Source: Syntrophorhabdaceae bacterium (GTDB lineage: Bacteria; Desulfobacterota; Syntrophorhabdia; Syntrophorhabdales; Syntrophorhabdaceae). From it: 50,846 nt of DNA. The stretch covers positions 1 through 50,846 of the forward strand of contig DATKMQ010000152.1 in assembly GCA_035541755.1 (NCBI GenBank). Reading direction: 5' to 3'. The notes below the pieces were generated by a model. That model ran no database searches and was not told the origin of the DNA. It saw only the letters and a list, made by a program, of their open reading frames with translations. Positions 32,609 through 39,994 of the stretch are shown here, in pieces (within the stretch, counting starts at the first letter, position 1; every line of letters starts with the position of its first letter). The translations under genes and the position numbers were made by a program.

Positions 32609-34609
32609 CTACGATTCCGTTGAAGGTGTTTGGAATCTGAGAACCTGAAAAGCGGCATCGACAACGCGAGGATCGTAGTACCCCTTGTCAGATGTTTTAC
32701 GAATTTCGTTGAGCGCCAGCTTGACGTCCCAGGCACCTCGATAGGGACGCCACGAGGTCATGGCCCCGTACGCCTCGGCCACAGCGGTAATGCGTGCGCC
32801 CACGGGTATTTCTTCGCCCCTCAAGCCATCGGGGTATCCATTGCCATTCCACGCTTCGTGGTGGTGCTTGACGATCTCGAGAAGCGATTCGTTCACGTAG
32901 CCGAGACGCTTAAGCGACGCTACACTTTCTATAACATACTTCTCCACATATTTTATCTCCTGTTCCGTGAGACTTGCAGGGCGGTTCAATATGTGGTGAG
33001 GTATCGCCTCCTTGCCTATGTCCTGCAAGAATCCCGCCTGCAGTATCGTATTCTTCAGCTCTTCATTGAGCTGCATCTGATCGGCTATCGCGTAGGAGAG
33101 CATCCCCACGAGAAGTCCCCTGCCTACGGACCCGTCGAGCGACTCCACAGACAGAACAAGATCAAAGGGAGCTTTAATACTTGCTTCGATATCGGCGTAC
33201 CGGCTTGATATTGACGGCGGTATAACGGACGAATCGTGCCACCGGCTTCTGATGGACTTAACTTCAAAGACCGGTATCTTATGGAGCTTACCTTTAAGTT
33301 GAAATTTCTCGAATTCGTCCCGTTTGAGGTTAGCATCGGCGTAGGCGAGGCGTATCTCGGTGGATTCCGGATCAAGATTGAGCGCCTGCTCAAAGCATGA
33401 AATAGCTGCCGTGGCATCATGTAACCCAAAATGAATCTTACCGGTCTGGTACAGGAGATCTGCGCTCTCGCCTTCTTCGGCAAGCCTCGCTTCAAGCACC
33501 CGCAGTTGTTCGAGCAACGTTTTATCAACCTGCCGGCTATAACCCATATTTCTCAACTTCACGAAATTAACAAAAGGTTCTACTTGCTTGCAGGTAAACT
33601 CGTCAACATAGATCCTTTCGGGTTGACATATCTCTTCCAAACGTTTTGCTACATTGACGCGGTCTCCTATTGCGCTGTATGCCTGGCGGTGTACCCCCAT
33701 CATGCCCACAATAGTGTAGCCCGTTGCCACACCGATTCTTAAGCGCCAGGGGAGCCCTATCTCCTTCATCTTCTCCTGCATCTTCAGACCTGCGAGAACG
33801 GCCATCAGGGCGTGTTGAGCGTAATCGATGGGCGCTCCGAACTCGACCATGACCCCGTCACCCATATACTTGTCTATGTGCCCACGAAACAATTCCACTA
33901 CAGGTTCGATGTGTCCGATGAATCTGTTCAATTCGTCGAGTACGATATCGGGAGGATTCTGGTCGGAGTAGGTGGTGAATTCCGTGAGGTCACAGAACAT
34001 GATACTGATCTCCCGTTTCTCAATGCGGAGTTTACCTTCGGTTGCGAGCTTTGCGACAACAGGATCCATGGTGGCATAGAGGGTTCTTTCGACCTTCTCC
34101 TTCATCTCTTCGGTAACACGGCTTCTTTTCAACTCCTCATATAAGCGGCGTGTTTCCTCAAATCCTTTGGAGAGTCTCTCCTGGAGCGATCCGATGCCGA
34201 CACTCGTGAGTGCAAGAAATCCTCCCCAGATAATTATCATGAATAAGGTGCTGAAAACATTTCCGCCTACCTCGAACCATTCGGGCCTGATAAAAGCGGA
34301 GACGACCACCACGAGAATGATGTTTAAACATGCGTACAGGGCCTTTCGCTTTCCAAGGATGTACGCGGCAAGCAGCACCGGGAGGTAAAAGAGATTCAGA
34401 AAAGCAAACTTGAACGGAAGTATAAAGAAAACCGCTATAACGAGAATAGCAATGAGCAGTACGAAAGCCAGCTCAAGGTGCCGGATAACAAAATTCCGAA
34501 AACGAATCGCGCTTCCTACGCCAAAGGCTTCCGCGACCCTGAAATCGGGCCACTGATCCTCTGGAGGGGGTATCGCACTATTTTCTTCTTCAGGACTGGG
34601 AGGCCTCAT
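32609..34609 (-). CDS. Membrane class III nucleotide cyclase with a degenerate HD-GYP domain
   Basis: The protein has 666 residues. An N-terminal membrane region (about 40-160) has several helices. The cyclase domain (about 195-370) keeps both metal Asp residues, in MFCDLTEFTTYSD and DKYMGDGVMVEFG, and the nucleotide segment GDRVNVAKRL. TPR-like helices follow. The last 180 residues align with HD-GYP phosphodiesterases: NGNGYP is present and HHE remains in HHHEAWNGNGYP. The HD pair, however, reads QD (GFLQDIGKE), a later His is Tyr, and VAD reads VAE. It should synthesise a cyclic nucleotide, with the HD-GYP part acting as a sensor or scaffold, which is inference. Confidence 0.9.
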   Translation of the reverse strand: MRPPSPEEENSAIPPPEDQWPDFRVAEAFGVGSAIRFRNFVIRHLELAFVLLIAILVIAVFFILPFKFAFLNLFYLPVLLAAYILGKRKALYACLNIILVVVVSAFIRPEWFEVGGNVFSTLFMIIIWGGFLALTSVGIGSLQERLSKGFEETRRLYEELKRSRVTEEMKEKVERTLYATMDPVVAKLATEGKLRIEKREISIMFCDLTEFTTYSDQNPPDIVLDELNRFIGHIEPVVELFRGHIDKYMGDGVMVEFGAPIDYAQHALMAVLAGLKMQEKMKEIGLPWRLRIGVATGYTIVGMMGVHRQAYSAIGDRVNVAKRLEEICQPERIYVDEFTCKQVEPFVNFVKLRNMGYSRQVDKTLLEQLRVLEARLAEEGESADLLYQTGKIHFGLHDATAAISCFEQALNLDPESTEIRLAYADANLKRDEFEKFQLKGKLHKIPVFEVKSIRSRWHDSSVIPPSISSRYADIEASIKAPFDLVLSVESLDGSVGRGLLVGMLSYAIADQMQLNEELKNTILQAGFLQDIGKEAIPHHILNRPASLTEQEIKYVEKYVIESVASLKRLGYVNESLLEIVKHHHEAWNGNGYPDGLRGEEIPVGARITAVAEAYGAMTSWRPYRGAWDVKLALNEIRKTSDKGYYDPRVVDAAFQVLRFQTPSTES

Positions 34610-34790
34610 GTCCTATCACCGTTGCGTCGCTGAAAAGACTCGATTTCTTCATGAATTCTACCTTTTAACATGGTCATACGTTTTTGTCAATCGTAATATT
34701 GTAAAGCAAAAAATAGCACTTATAGATGATTATCGGTGGTTTTAGATTGCAATTAAGCAAAACTTGTGTGATATTTAAGCGGAATCCCTC

Positions 34791-35402
34791 ATGGGCCTCA
34801 TACAATCACTCTTCACTGACCCTCTCTCGTTTGTGCTCTTTGCTATCCCTCTTCTCTACTCGATCATTTTCCATGAACTGGCGCATGGTTTGGTTGCCTA
34901 TAAAATGGGGGATCCCACGGCAAAGTGGCTTGGCCGATTGAGCCTTGACCCGCGCCGGCATCTTGATCCCATAGGAACCGTGGCCCTCTTCCTTGTCGGC
35001 TTCGGGTGGGCTAAACCGGTGCCTGTCAACTTTGCCAATCTCCGTCCGCAGAGGTTGGGGCTTATCCTTGTTTCGGCCGCAGGGATCACGGCTAACCTGA
35101 TCCTGGCGTTCTTCTCTTTCTTTGCCATGCAGTTTGCACCTCCCTACCTCTTCGAAGGATTAAGCAACATGGGGCGCATCAATATTATGCTTGCTTCTTT
35201 CAATCTCATTCCCATACCACCCCTTGACGGCTCAAAAATCCTCATGGGTTTTTCCACGAGACGGTTCCAGTACACGCTCCAGCAGATTGAACCGTACGGC
35301 ATGTTTATCCTCATCGGCCTGCTCCTGATAGGCGCATTAAATAGGCCGATCATTTTGATTGAGACCGTTCTCGCTCATATCATAAGGTTCCTCGTTTCGT
35401 AG
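34791..35402 (+). CDS. Site-2 protease family M50 membrane metalloprotease (short type)
   Basis: The protein has 203 residues and five or so hydrophobic segments. The zinc motif HELAHG (His28, Glu29, His32) lies in the first membrane helix, and the third ligand Asp is in NLIPIPPLDGSKIL near residue 147. It lacks the PDZ domains of RseP, as in the short M50 subfamily found in many bacteria. It should cut membrane proteins within the bilayer, but no partner is adjacent. The gene is divergent from the cyclase gene; only weak promoter candidates are seen in the 181 bases between. Confidence 0.93.
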   Translation: MGLIQSLFTDPLSFVLFAIPLLYSIIFHELAHGLVAYKMGDPTAKWLGRLSLDPRRHLDPIGTVALFLVGFGWAKPVPVNFANLRPQRLGLILVSAAGITANLILAFFSFFAMQFAPPYLFEGLSNMGRINIMLASFNLIPIPPLDGSKILMGFSTRRFQYTLQQIEPYGMFILIGLLLIGALNRPIILIETVLAHIIRFLVS

Positions 35403-35446
35403 GCCCCTTAAACGGCTTCACTGACGCCCACGCGCATAATCCCCCA

Positions 35447-35475
35447 TTGAAGAGCAATGGGCCATGATGTATACT
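35447..35475 (+). promoter_or_regulatory. Promoter of the VKOR-like and anmK genes
   Basis: TTGAAG at 35447-35452 and TATACT at 35470-35475 are 17 bases apart. A GAGG sequence follows at 35493-35496 before the candidate start codons. Confidence 0.6.
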
Positions 35476-35509
35476 ATGGCAAATCTTTTTTTGAGGCGTG
35501 CCTTACGTG

Positions 35510-35968
35510 ATGAAGGACACAACTAAACGAGTCTTGAACATAGCCCTTTCATTCATTGGCATCGGAGTGGTGATATTCTACAATCTTTGTAGCGGTACCT
35601 GTTCATATTTGAGAGGATCGGTCTTCAACATAGACCTCAAGTACATCGGCGCCTCGTACATGGTAGCCTTCATGGTTGTCAATCTTTTCCGATGGTCGCT
35701 GCCCGCGTTGCTCCTTGCGTCAGCGGCGCTCGGTATCGAATTCTATCTCATCGGATTCCAGGTGAGATACTGGACGTTCTGCCATTTCTGTCTCGCTTTC
35801 GGCGGCGTGATAATAGTCCAGTTCATCCTCAATTTTGATCGCCTGAAGAAATGGCACATGATTTTCGGAGCGGTTATAGGCCTGCTTTTCTTTATCTTGT
35901 TCTTCAAGGGATCGATCCTGCCGACATACAATTTCAGCCTTTCCAGCAGGTTTGGCGCAGGTGGGTAA
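35510..35968 (+). CDS. VKOR/DsbB-like membrane protein with two Cys pairs
   Basis: The protein has 152 residues from the ATG at 35510; GTGs at 35507 or 35498 are alternatives. Four hydrophobic helices are seen. Cys91 and Cys94 (TFCHFCLAF) form a CxxC at the start of a helix, as in the active site of VKOR-type quinone reductases, and Cys27 and Cys31 (LCSGTCSYL) sit in a position for the loop Cys pair. These enzymes reoxidise periplasmic disulfide carriers and pass electrons to quinone. No DsbA-like partner is adjacent, so the assignment is by pattern. Its end overlaps anmK. Confidence 0.65.
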   Translation: MKDTTKRVLNIALSFIGIGVVIFYNLCSGTCSYLRGSVFNIDLKYIGASYMVAFMVVNLFRWSLPALLLASAALGIEFYLIGFQVRYWTFCHFCLAFGGVIIVQFILNFDRLKKWHMIFGAVIGLLFFILFFKGSILPTYNFSLSSRFGAGG

Positions 35969-37100
35969 GAGAAAGAGAGTCAAGATTATCGGGATCATGT
36001 CCGGAACGTCTCATGATGGTGCGGACGCGGCGCTCGTCGAAGTTTACCCTGAGACGGGATCAGACCCACACGATTTACGTATTCGCGTTGTAAGCCATAC
36101 TCACCTCCCATATAGAAAAGATCTCAGAATGGAGATTGCGCAAGCATTTGACGGCAATACCGAACGTATATGCAGGTTGAATTATGTGTTGGGAGAGGTT
36201 TTTGCCCGTGCGGCCCTGACGCTCCTAAAGCAAGCGGGCCTGCCCTCAAGCGAGATTGACGCGATCGCCTCCCACGGACAGACCATATACCACATACCGC
36301 CGGCCCCTCGAAGAGGCGGTTCAACCCTGCAAATCGGTGAAGCGGCGGTCATTGCAGAACGAACAGGTATATTGACTATTTCCGATTTCAGGGCACGCGA
36401 TATAGCAGCGGGCGGACAGGGCGCACCGCTCGTGCCGCTCGCGGACTACCTGCTCTTTAGAAGGGAAGGACGGAAACGGGCCGTGTTGAATATCGGGGGT
36501 ATGGCTAACGTTACCATCGTGTCCGAAGGACGCGACGAGACCGTTGCCTTCGACACCGGACCCGGCAATGCCCTCATAGATGAGACGGTGAGACTCTTTG
36601 GCCTGGGCACATATCCCTACGATAGAAACGGCTCTTTTGCAAGGTCCGGCACGCTAAGTAAGAAGCTTCTCGCGACTCTCTTATCGCACCCCTTCTTCCG
36701 GAAAGCTCCTCCCAAATCTACCGGCAGAGAAACTTTTGGAACGGAGTACGTGCGAGATCTTGTGAAGAAAAATGGAACCGTAGAATCGAAAGACATACTC
36801 TGTACTCTCACGCATTTGACTGCCGTCAGCATATTTCGCGCGATCAGACCTTTTACGCCGGATGAAATCATTGTGACCGGGGGCGGCGTGAAGAACCGAT
36901 TTCTCATGATGCTTCTGGAAGAGTTATTCCGCGGGGTTTCCGTGAGAAGTGTGGCTGATTACGGTATTCCCATAGAGGCAAAAGAGGCGGTAAGTTTTGC
37001 GATCCTCGGTTACGAAACGCTTAAGCGCAGGCCGGGAAACATTCCGCGCGCTACCGGCGCGGCGCATAACGTTATTCTCGGAAAGATCACGCTGCCTTGA
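35961..37100 (+). CDS. anmK: Anhydro-N-acetylmuramic acid kinase
   Basis: The GTG at 35961 is chosen, inside the end of the VKOR-like gene; a TTG at 35952 is an alternative. The product of about 379 residues has the ATP-binding motif GIMSGTSHDGADAAL at its N-terminus, then ASHGQTIYH, the FDTGPGNALIDE segment and VTGGGVKNRFLM. It opens the 1,6-anhydro ring of anhMurNAc and phosphorylates it, giving MurNAc-6-phosphate in cell-wall recycling in the cytoplasm. No murQ or AmpG gene is in the window. Sequence motifs are complete, so it should be active. Confidence 0.95.
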   Translation: MGKRKRVKIIGIMSGTSHDGADAALVEVYPETGSDPHDLRIRVVSHTHLPYRKDLRMEIAQAFDGNTERICRLNYVLGEVFARAALTLLKQAGLPSSEIDAIASHGQTIYHIPPAPRRGGSTLQIGEAAVIAERTGILTISDFRARDIAAGGQGAPLVPLADYLLFRREGRKRAVLNIGGMANVTIVSEGRDETVAFDTGPGNALIDETVRLFGLGTYPYDRNGSFARSGTLSKKLLATLLSHPFFRKAPPKSTGRETFGTEYVRDLVKKNGTVESKDILCTLTHLTAVSIFRAIRPFTPDEIIVTGGGVKNRFLMMLLEELFRGVSVRSVADYGIPIEAKEAVSFAILGYETLKRRPGNIPRATGAAHNVILGKITLP

Positions 37101-37240
37101 TCTTCCGCTACGGCGCCTCTGACGGTAGCTCATTCCCCCATCCGGTGAGTGAAAGAGAATAAATTTGGTTTTGAAATACTATTCTCAATCTCCCTCATGA
37201 CGTTTGCGCACACGAGTGATTTCCCGCCCTTTATTTAATG

Positions 37241-37269
37241 TTGACTTTGCGCTCCGTTTCCCTTAAGAT
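37241..37269 (+). promoter_or_regulatory. Promoter of the initiator tRNA gene
   Basis: TTGACT at 37241-37246 and TAAGAT at 37264-37269 have a 17-base spacer, with the mature tRNA starting 13 bases after the -10 box. Confidence 0.6.
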
Positions 37270-37281
37270 ATGCGAACCAAT

Positions 37282-37358
<77 letters not shown>

Positions 37359-37367
37359 AACAACATT

Positions 37368-37400
37368 AAGGACCTGCGCATTTTGCAGGTCCTTTTCTTT
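37368..37400 (+). terminator. Intrinsic terminator after tRNA-fMet
   Basis: AAGGACCTGC (37368-37377) pairs with GCAGGTCCTT (37385-37394) round a 7-base loop, followed by TTCTTTTA. It starts ten bases after the CCA end. Confidence 0.92.
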
Positions 37401-37721
37401 TACTGCACGGAACATACAAGCTTAGACACGAAGGGCTGACCGGCGTGGACGTGCGAAGGTGACATCTCTTGAATGCTGCAAGACCCGGCGCATTAATTAG
37501 GTGTGATGCTTGAGAATGCCGATCCGTGAGCGGGGCCGGATAGACCTTACCGTAGACTCCGCCAGGAGAGTACGCCTTAGCGTGCATGACCGTTTACGCC
37601 GCATAGCTCGCAACAGTCATTCTGATCATCAATCCCTTGTCAACCGAATGACAGGCGCCTGCGAATATCAGGAGCCCGTGCAGGAGAATTTATGGAGGTG
37701 TAGATCTATAATCGCGCAGGA
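37401..37721. other. Gap without a recognised gene
   Basis: These 321 bases lie between the tRNA terminator and the end of the minus-strand mutase operon. A plus-strand open frame from 37510 runs into the antisense of the mutase gene and has no recognisable product. No tRNA, repeat or clear terminator for the minus-strand operon is seen. Confidence 0.5.
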
Positions 37722-39164
37722 TCACTCAACCAGGAAACCCTTGCTCACCGCCATGAGGTCATTGACAAGCGTTTCATAATCCAGCTTCTTGTTCTTGATT
37801 CTTTCTCTTTCTGCAATCTTCTCCTTGTGAAACCTGATGATCTCCGGAGTGAAGGGAAGATTTCCCGTGTCAAAGTATCGTACCGCCCCCTGAGCGTCCT
37901 TTATTGACATGACTTTGCAGGGGCTCGCGGAATTAGTGGCGAAGGGATTGTCAAGGATTCCCTTTTTTATCGCCGCTATCGTACCAATCATCACGTCTCC
38001 TTCTCCCATTTCAAGGACTTTATCGACGATACATCTCGCCTCCCTCTTTACCGCTTCAGTTTCGATTCGAAGGGCGGCACTGTCTACTTCTATCTTCTGA
38101 CTCTGGAGAAAATTCTCCATAGCCTTGGCCGTGCGGAAAGAATACGCGGTGTCTTCTTTTGTTGGGATTCCTTTGGCCTCAGCAACCGTCCTGATGTCGT
38201 TTGCCTGCGCTTCGCACAATTTAGCCATAAGGGTGTTCATAAATATGACCGCAAAAGAAGAGCCGGCTTCCAACGGATACTGAACAAGCGAAAAGCTCAC
38301 CGAAGCAAAGACATCTATTCCTTTGTAGCCGAACTTATCCAGATATTCGCGAGAGAGTTCCCGCAATGTTCTGGCCGTCGCCACATCCTGCGCCAAATTG
38401 CCGTGAGCGGCAAAGTGACATCGGACGTTCTTCACGCCCTGTTCAGCCATCATCAATAGCTGGACCAGAATGGCAGAGATCTGTAAGCTCGGAGTAATGC
38501 CCGCGCCGTATAGCCCCTGGCAGGACGCGCAGATGGGCACCCCGTGTTCCTCGTAATAGCCTATCAGCCTCTGGCTGTAACGGTGTGTCAGGAGGGATGT
38601 TTCAAGGGCCACTCTCGCATTATGATGCCAGAAATCCATCAACGCATCCACAGCACCTGCGGTGTGGCCGCCTGCAAAACCGATTTCATCTATGAGTCTG
38701 GGATCTGCGGCCCCATAGCGCATCGATAGGGGCGATTTCACTGCCGAAACGACTTTTCTGAACCCCGAAACCCCGTGGTTCACGAGAGGTAAACCATTGA
38801 GGACGGATTTTCCCCTCTTTACGCTCTCTTCAAGCCTTCGACCAGCTTCCGTAAAATCCAGCTGTCTCGAGAAACTGTCTACCGACGTTCCGAGAATATC
38901 CGCAAGTCCTTCCTGCTCCACATAGGTAAGGAGTTCGATTTGTTCCTCAATGGTTGCCTTGCCCATGCCTGTGATGGCGTACGTCTCACCATGCTCCCTG
39001 GCGTAGCGCATTTTATAGACCCAATTCTTCTCCGGAAGCAGACTGCTGTGAAAGGCGATCGCCTCATCAAGGTCCACATCTTTTCCCGTGGGCCACTGTG
39101 TGAGAACCTCCTCTCTTTCTTTGAAGAATTCTTCATCGGTCAGCTTTCTATTCCTGATTTCCAT
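37722..39164 (-). CDS. Glutamate mutase E-subunit homolog with altered substrate site
   Basis: The protein has 480 residues and matches the epsilon subunit of B12-dependent glutamate (methylaspartate) mutase along its length, from KLTDEEFFKEREEVLTQWPT to GKFLVE-like ends (VSKGFLVE). I recall the Clostridium cochlearium enzyme using Arg66, Arg100, Arg149, Gln147, His150, Glu171, Tyr177 and Tyr181 to hold glutamate. Here the alignment is gapless and only Arg100 and Arg149 remain; the others are Gly66, Ser147, Tyr150, Ala171, Asp177 and His181. A different substrate, perhaps without the amino group, is likely. Its ATG overlaps the S-subunit stop as TAATG. No mutL repair gene is nearby. Confidence 0.88.
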   Translation of the reverse strand: MEIRNRKLTDEEFFKEREEVLTQWPTGKDVDLDEAIAFHSSLLPEKNWVYKMRYAREHGETYAITGMGKATIEEQIELLTYVEQEGLADILGTSVDSFSRQLDFTEAGRRLEESVKRGKSVLNGLPLVNHGVSGFRKVVSAVKSPLSMRYGAADPRLIDEIGFAGGHTAGAVDALMDFWHHNARVALETSLLTHRYSQRLIGYYEEHGVPICASCQGLYGAGITPSLQISAILVQLLMMAEQGVKNVRCHFAAHGNLAQDVATARTLRELSREYLDKFGYKGIDVFASVSFSLVQYPLEAGSSFAVIFMNTLMAKLCEAQANDIRTVAEAKGIPTKEDTAYSFRTAKAMENFLQSQKIEVDSAALRIETEAVKREARCIVDKVLEMGEGDVMIGTIAAIKKGILDNPFATNSASPCKVMSIKDAQGAVRYFDTGNLPFTPEIIRFHKEKIAERERIKNKKLDYETLVNDLMAVSKGFLVE

Positions 39165-39601
39165 TACCGGCTCCTTCTGGCTGTAATATCCGCTTCAAGA
39201 TCAGCGATGGCCTTTGTAGGCATGGTGCCGGGCGGATATACTCGATCTATACCCATATCCACAAACTTCTTTTCTGCCTCTGTCCATGCCGCCTCGCCGA
39301 CGAGTAGGTAGCCGCCCAAATACAGAAGGACCTTGTTGAGTCCCGCCTCAACGCACTTCTCTCTCAGGCCGGGTATAAGCGCTTCAGCGTGGCCGCTGAG
39401 AGAAGAAATCAGGATTGCATCCGCATTTGTTTCAATAGCACCCTCAACAAACTCTGTCTGCGATACCTGAGACCCCAGGGGTACGACCTTGAATCCCGCT
39501 TTACCCAGGGCATACTCGAGTATTCTTATGCCGACGATATGGACATCGTCTCCTATCACCCCTGTCACTATTGTTCCTTTGGATTGAATGTCATTGTTCA
39601 T
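39164..39601 (-). CDS. Glutamate mutase S-subunit homolog (B12-binding)
   Basis: The protein has 145 residues and is a stand-alone cobalamin-binding domain. GVIGDDVHIVGIRIL holds the DxHxxG motif (Asp19, His21, Gly24), where His21 replaces the dimethylbenzimidazole ligand of cobalt. ISSLSGH and LYLGGYLLVG supply the SxL and GG motifs that cradle the nucleotide tail. It ends DRVYPPGTMPTKAIADLE, as in MutS/GlmS of glutamate mutase. With the E-subunit homolog encoded directly after it, it should form a radical carbon-skeleton mutase. An 81-base gap separates it from the ferredoxin gene, which is probably in the same transcript. Confidence 0.92.
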   Translation of the reverse strand: MNNDIQSKGTIVTGVIGDDVHIVGIRILEYALGKAGFKVVPLGSQVSQTEFVEGAIETNADAILISSLSGHAEALIPGLREKCVEAGLNKVLLYLGGYLLVGEAAWTEAEKKFVDMGIDRVYPPGTMPTKAIADLEADITARRSR

Positions 39602-39682
39602 GAGGTCCTCGATTTCAAATGGCCCTGGCTCCGGAATGATTTCCCTACTTCACCGCCGGGCAGATATATGACCAAGCCTCTC

Positions 39683-39967
39683 TCATCTGTCCTCGTCCAG
39701 CACCTTGTATTCCTTTTTCAGGTCCGTAGGGGCGAGTCCGAAGTCGAGCATATGGTGAAGCGGGAGGTGTACGTCTATCGCTACCTGTGAGCACATTACC
39801 TCGCAAAAACAGCAGAAGGAACATTCAGCCGGATAGGCGACGACCGGCAATTGCTTTTCTTCATCCCAGCCGAAGATATCCATAGGACAGTGTTGATAAC
39901 ATACACCGCATCTGTTGCAGTGTTCGTAATCGATCCTTGGGCCATAATTGACATCAGTCTTGTACAT
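39683..39967 (-). CDS. Two-cluster 4Fe-4S ferredoxin, AprB-like
   Basis: The protein has 94 residues. Two cluster motifs are present: CNRCGVCYQHCPMDIFGWD near residues 17-35 and CSFCCFCEVMCSQVAI near 49-64, where the second lacks the usual Pro after its last Cys. A His-rich tail follows (HLPLHHMLDFGL). A gap of 27 bases separates it from the flavoprotein gene, and the pair resembles the AprA/AprB or flavoprotein/ferredoxin arrangement of anaerobes, in which the ferredoxin brings electrons to or from FAD. Its exact redox partner is inferred from position only. Confidence 0.93.
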   Translation of the reverse strand: MYKTDVNYGPRIDYEHCNRCGVCYQHCPMDIFGWDEEKQLPVVAYPAECSFCCFCEVMCSQVAIDVHLPLHHMLDFGLAPTDLKKEYKVLDEDR

Positions 39968-39994
39968 GTATTTCCTCCTTTCAGATCATCCCTT

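Noticed and set aside
37510-37779. 89-residue plus-strand open frame
   Set aside because: No family is recognised, and its end runs antisense into the mutase gene.
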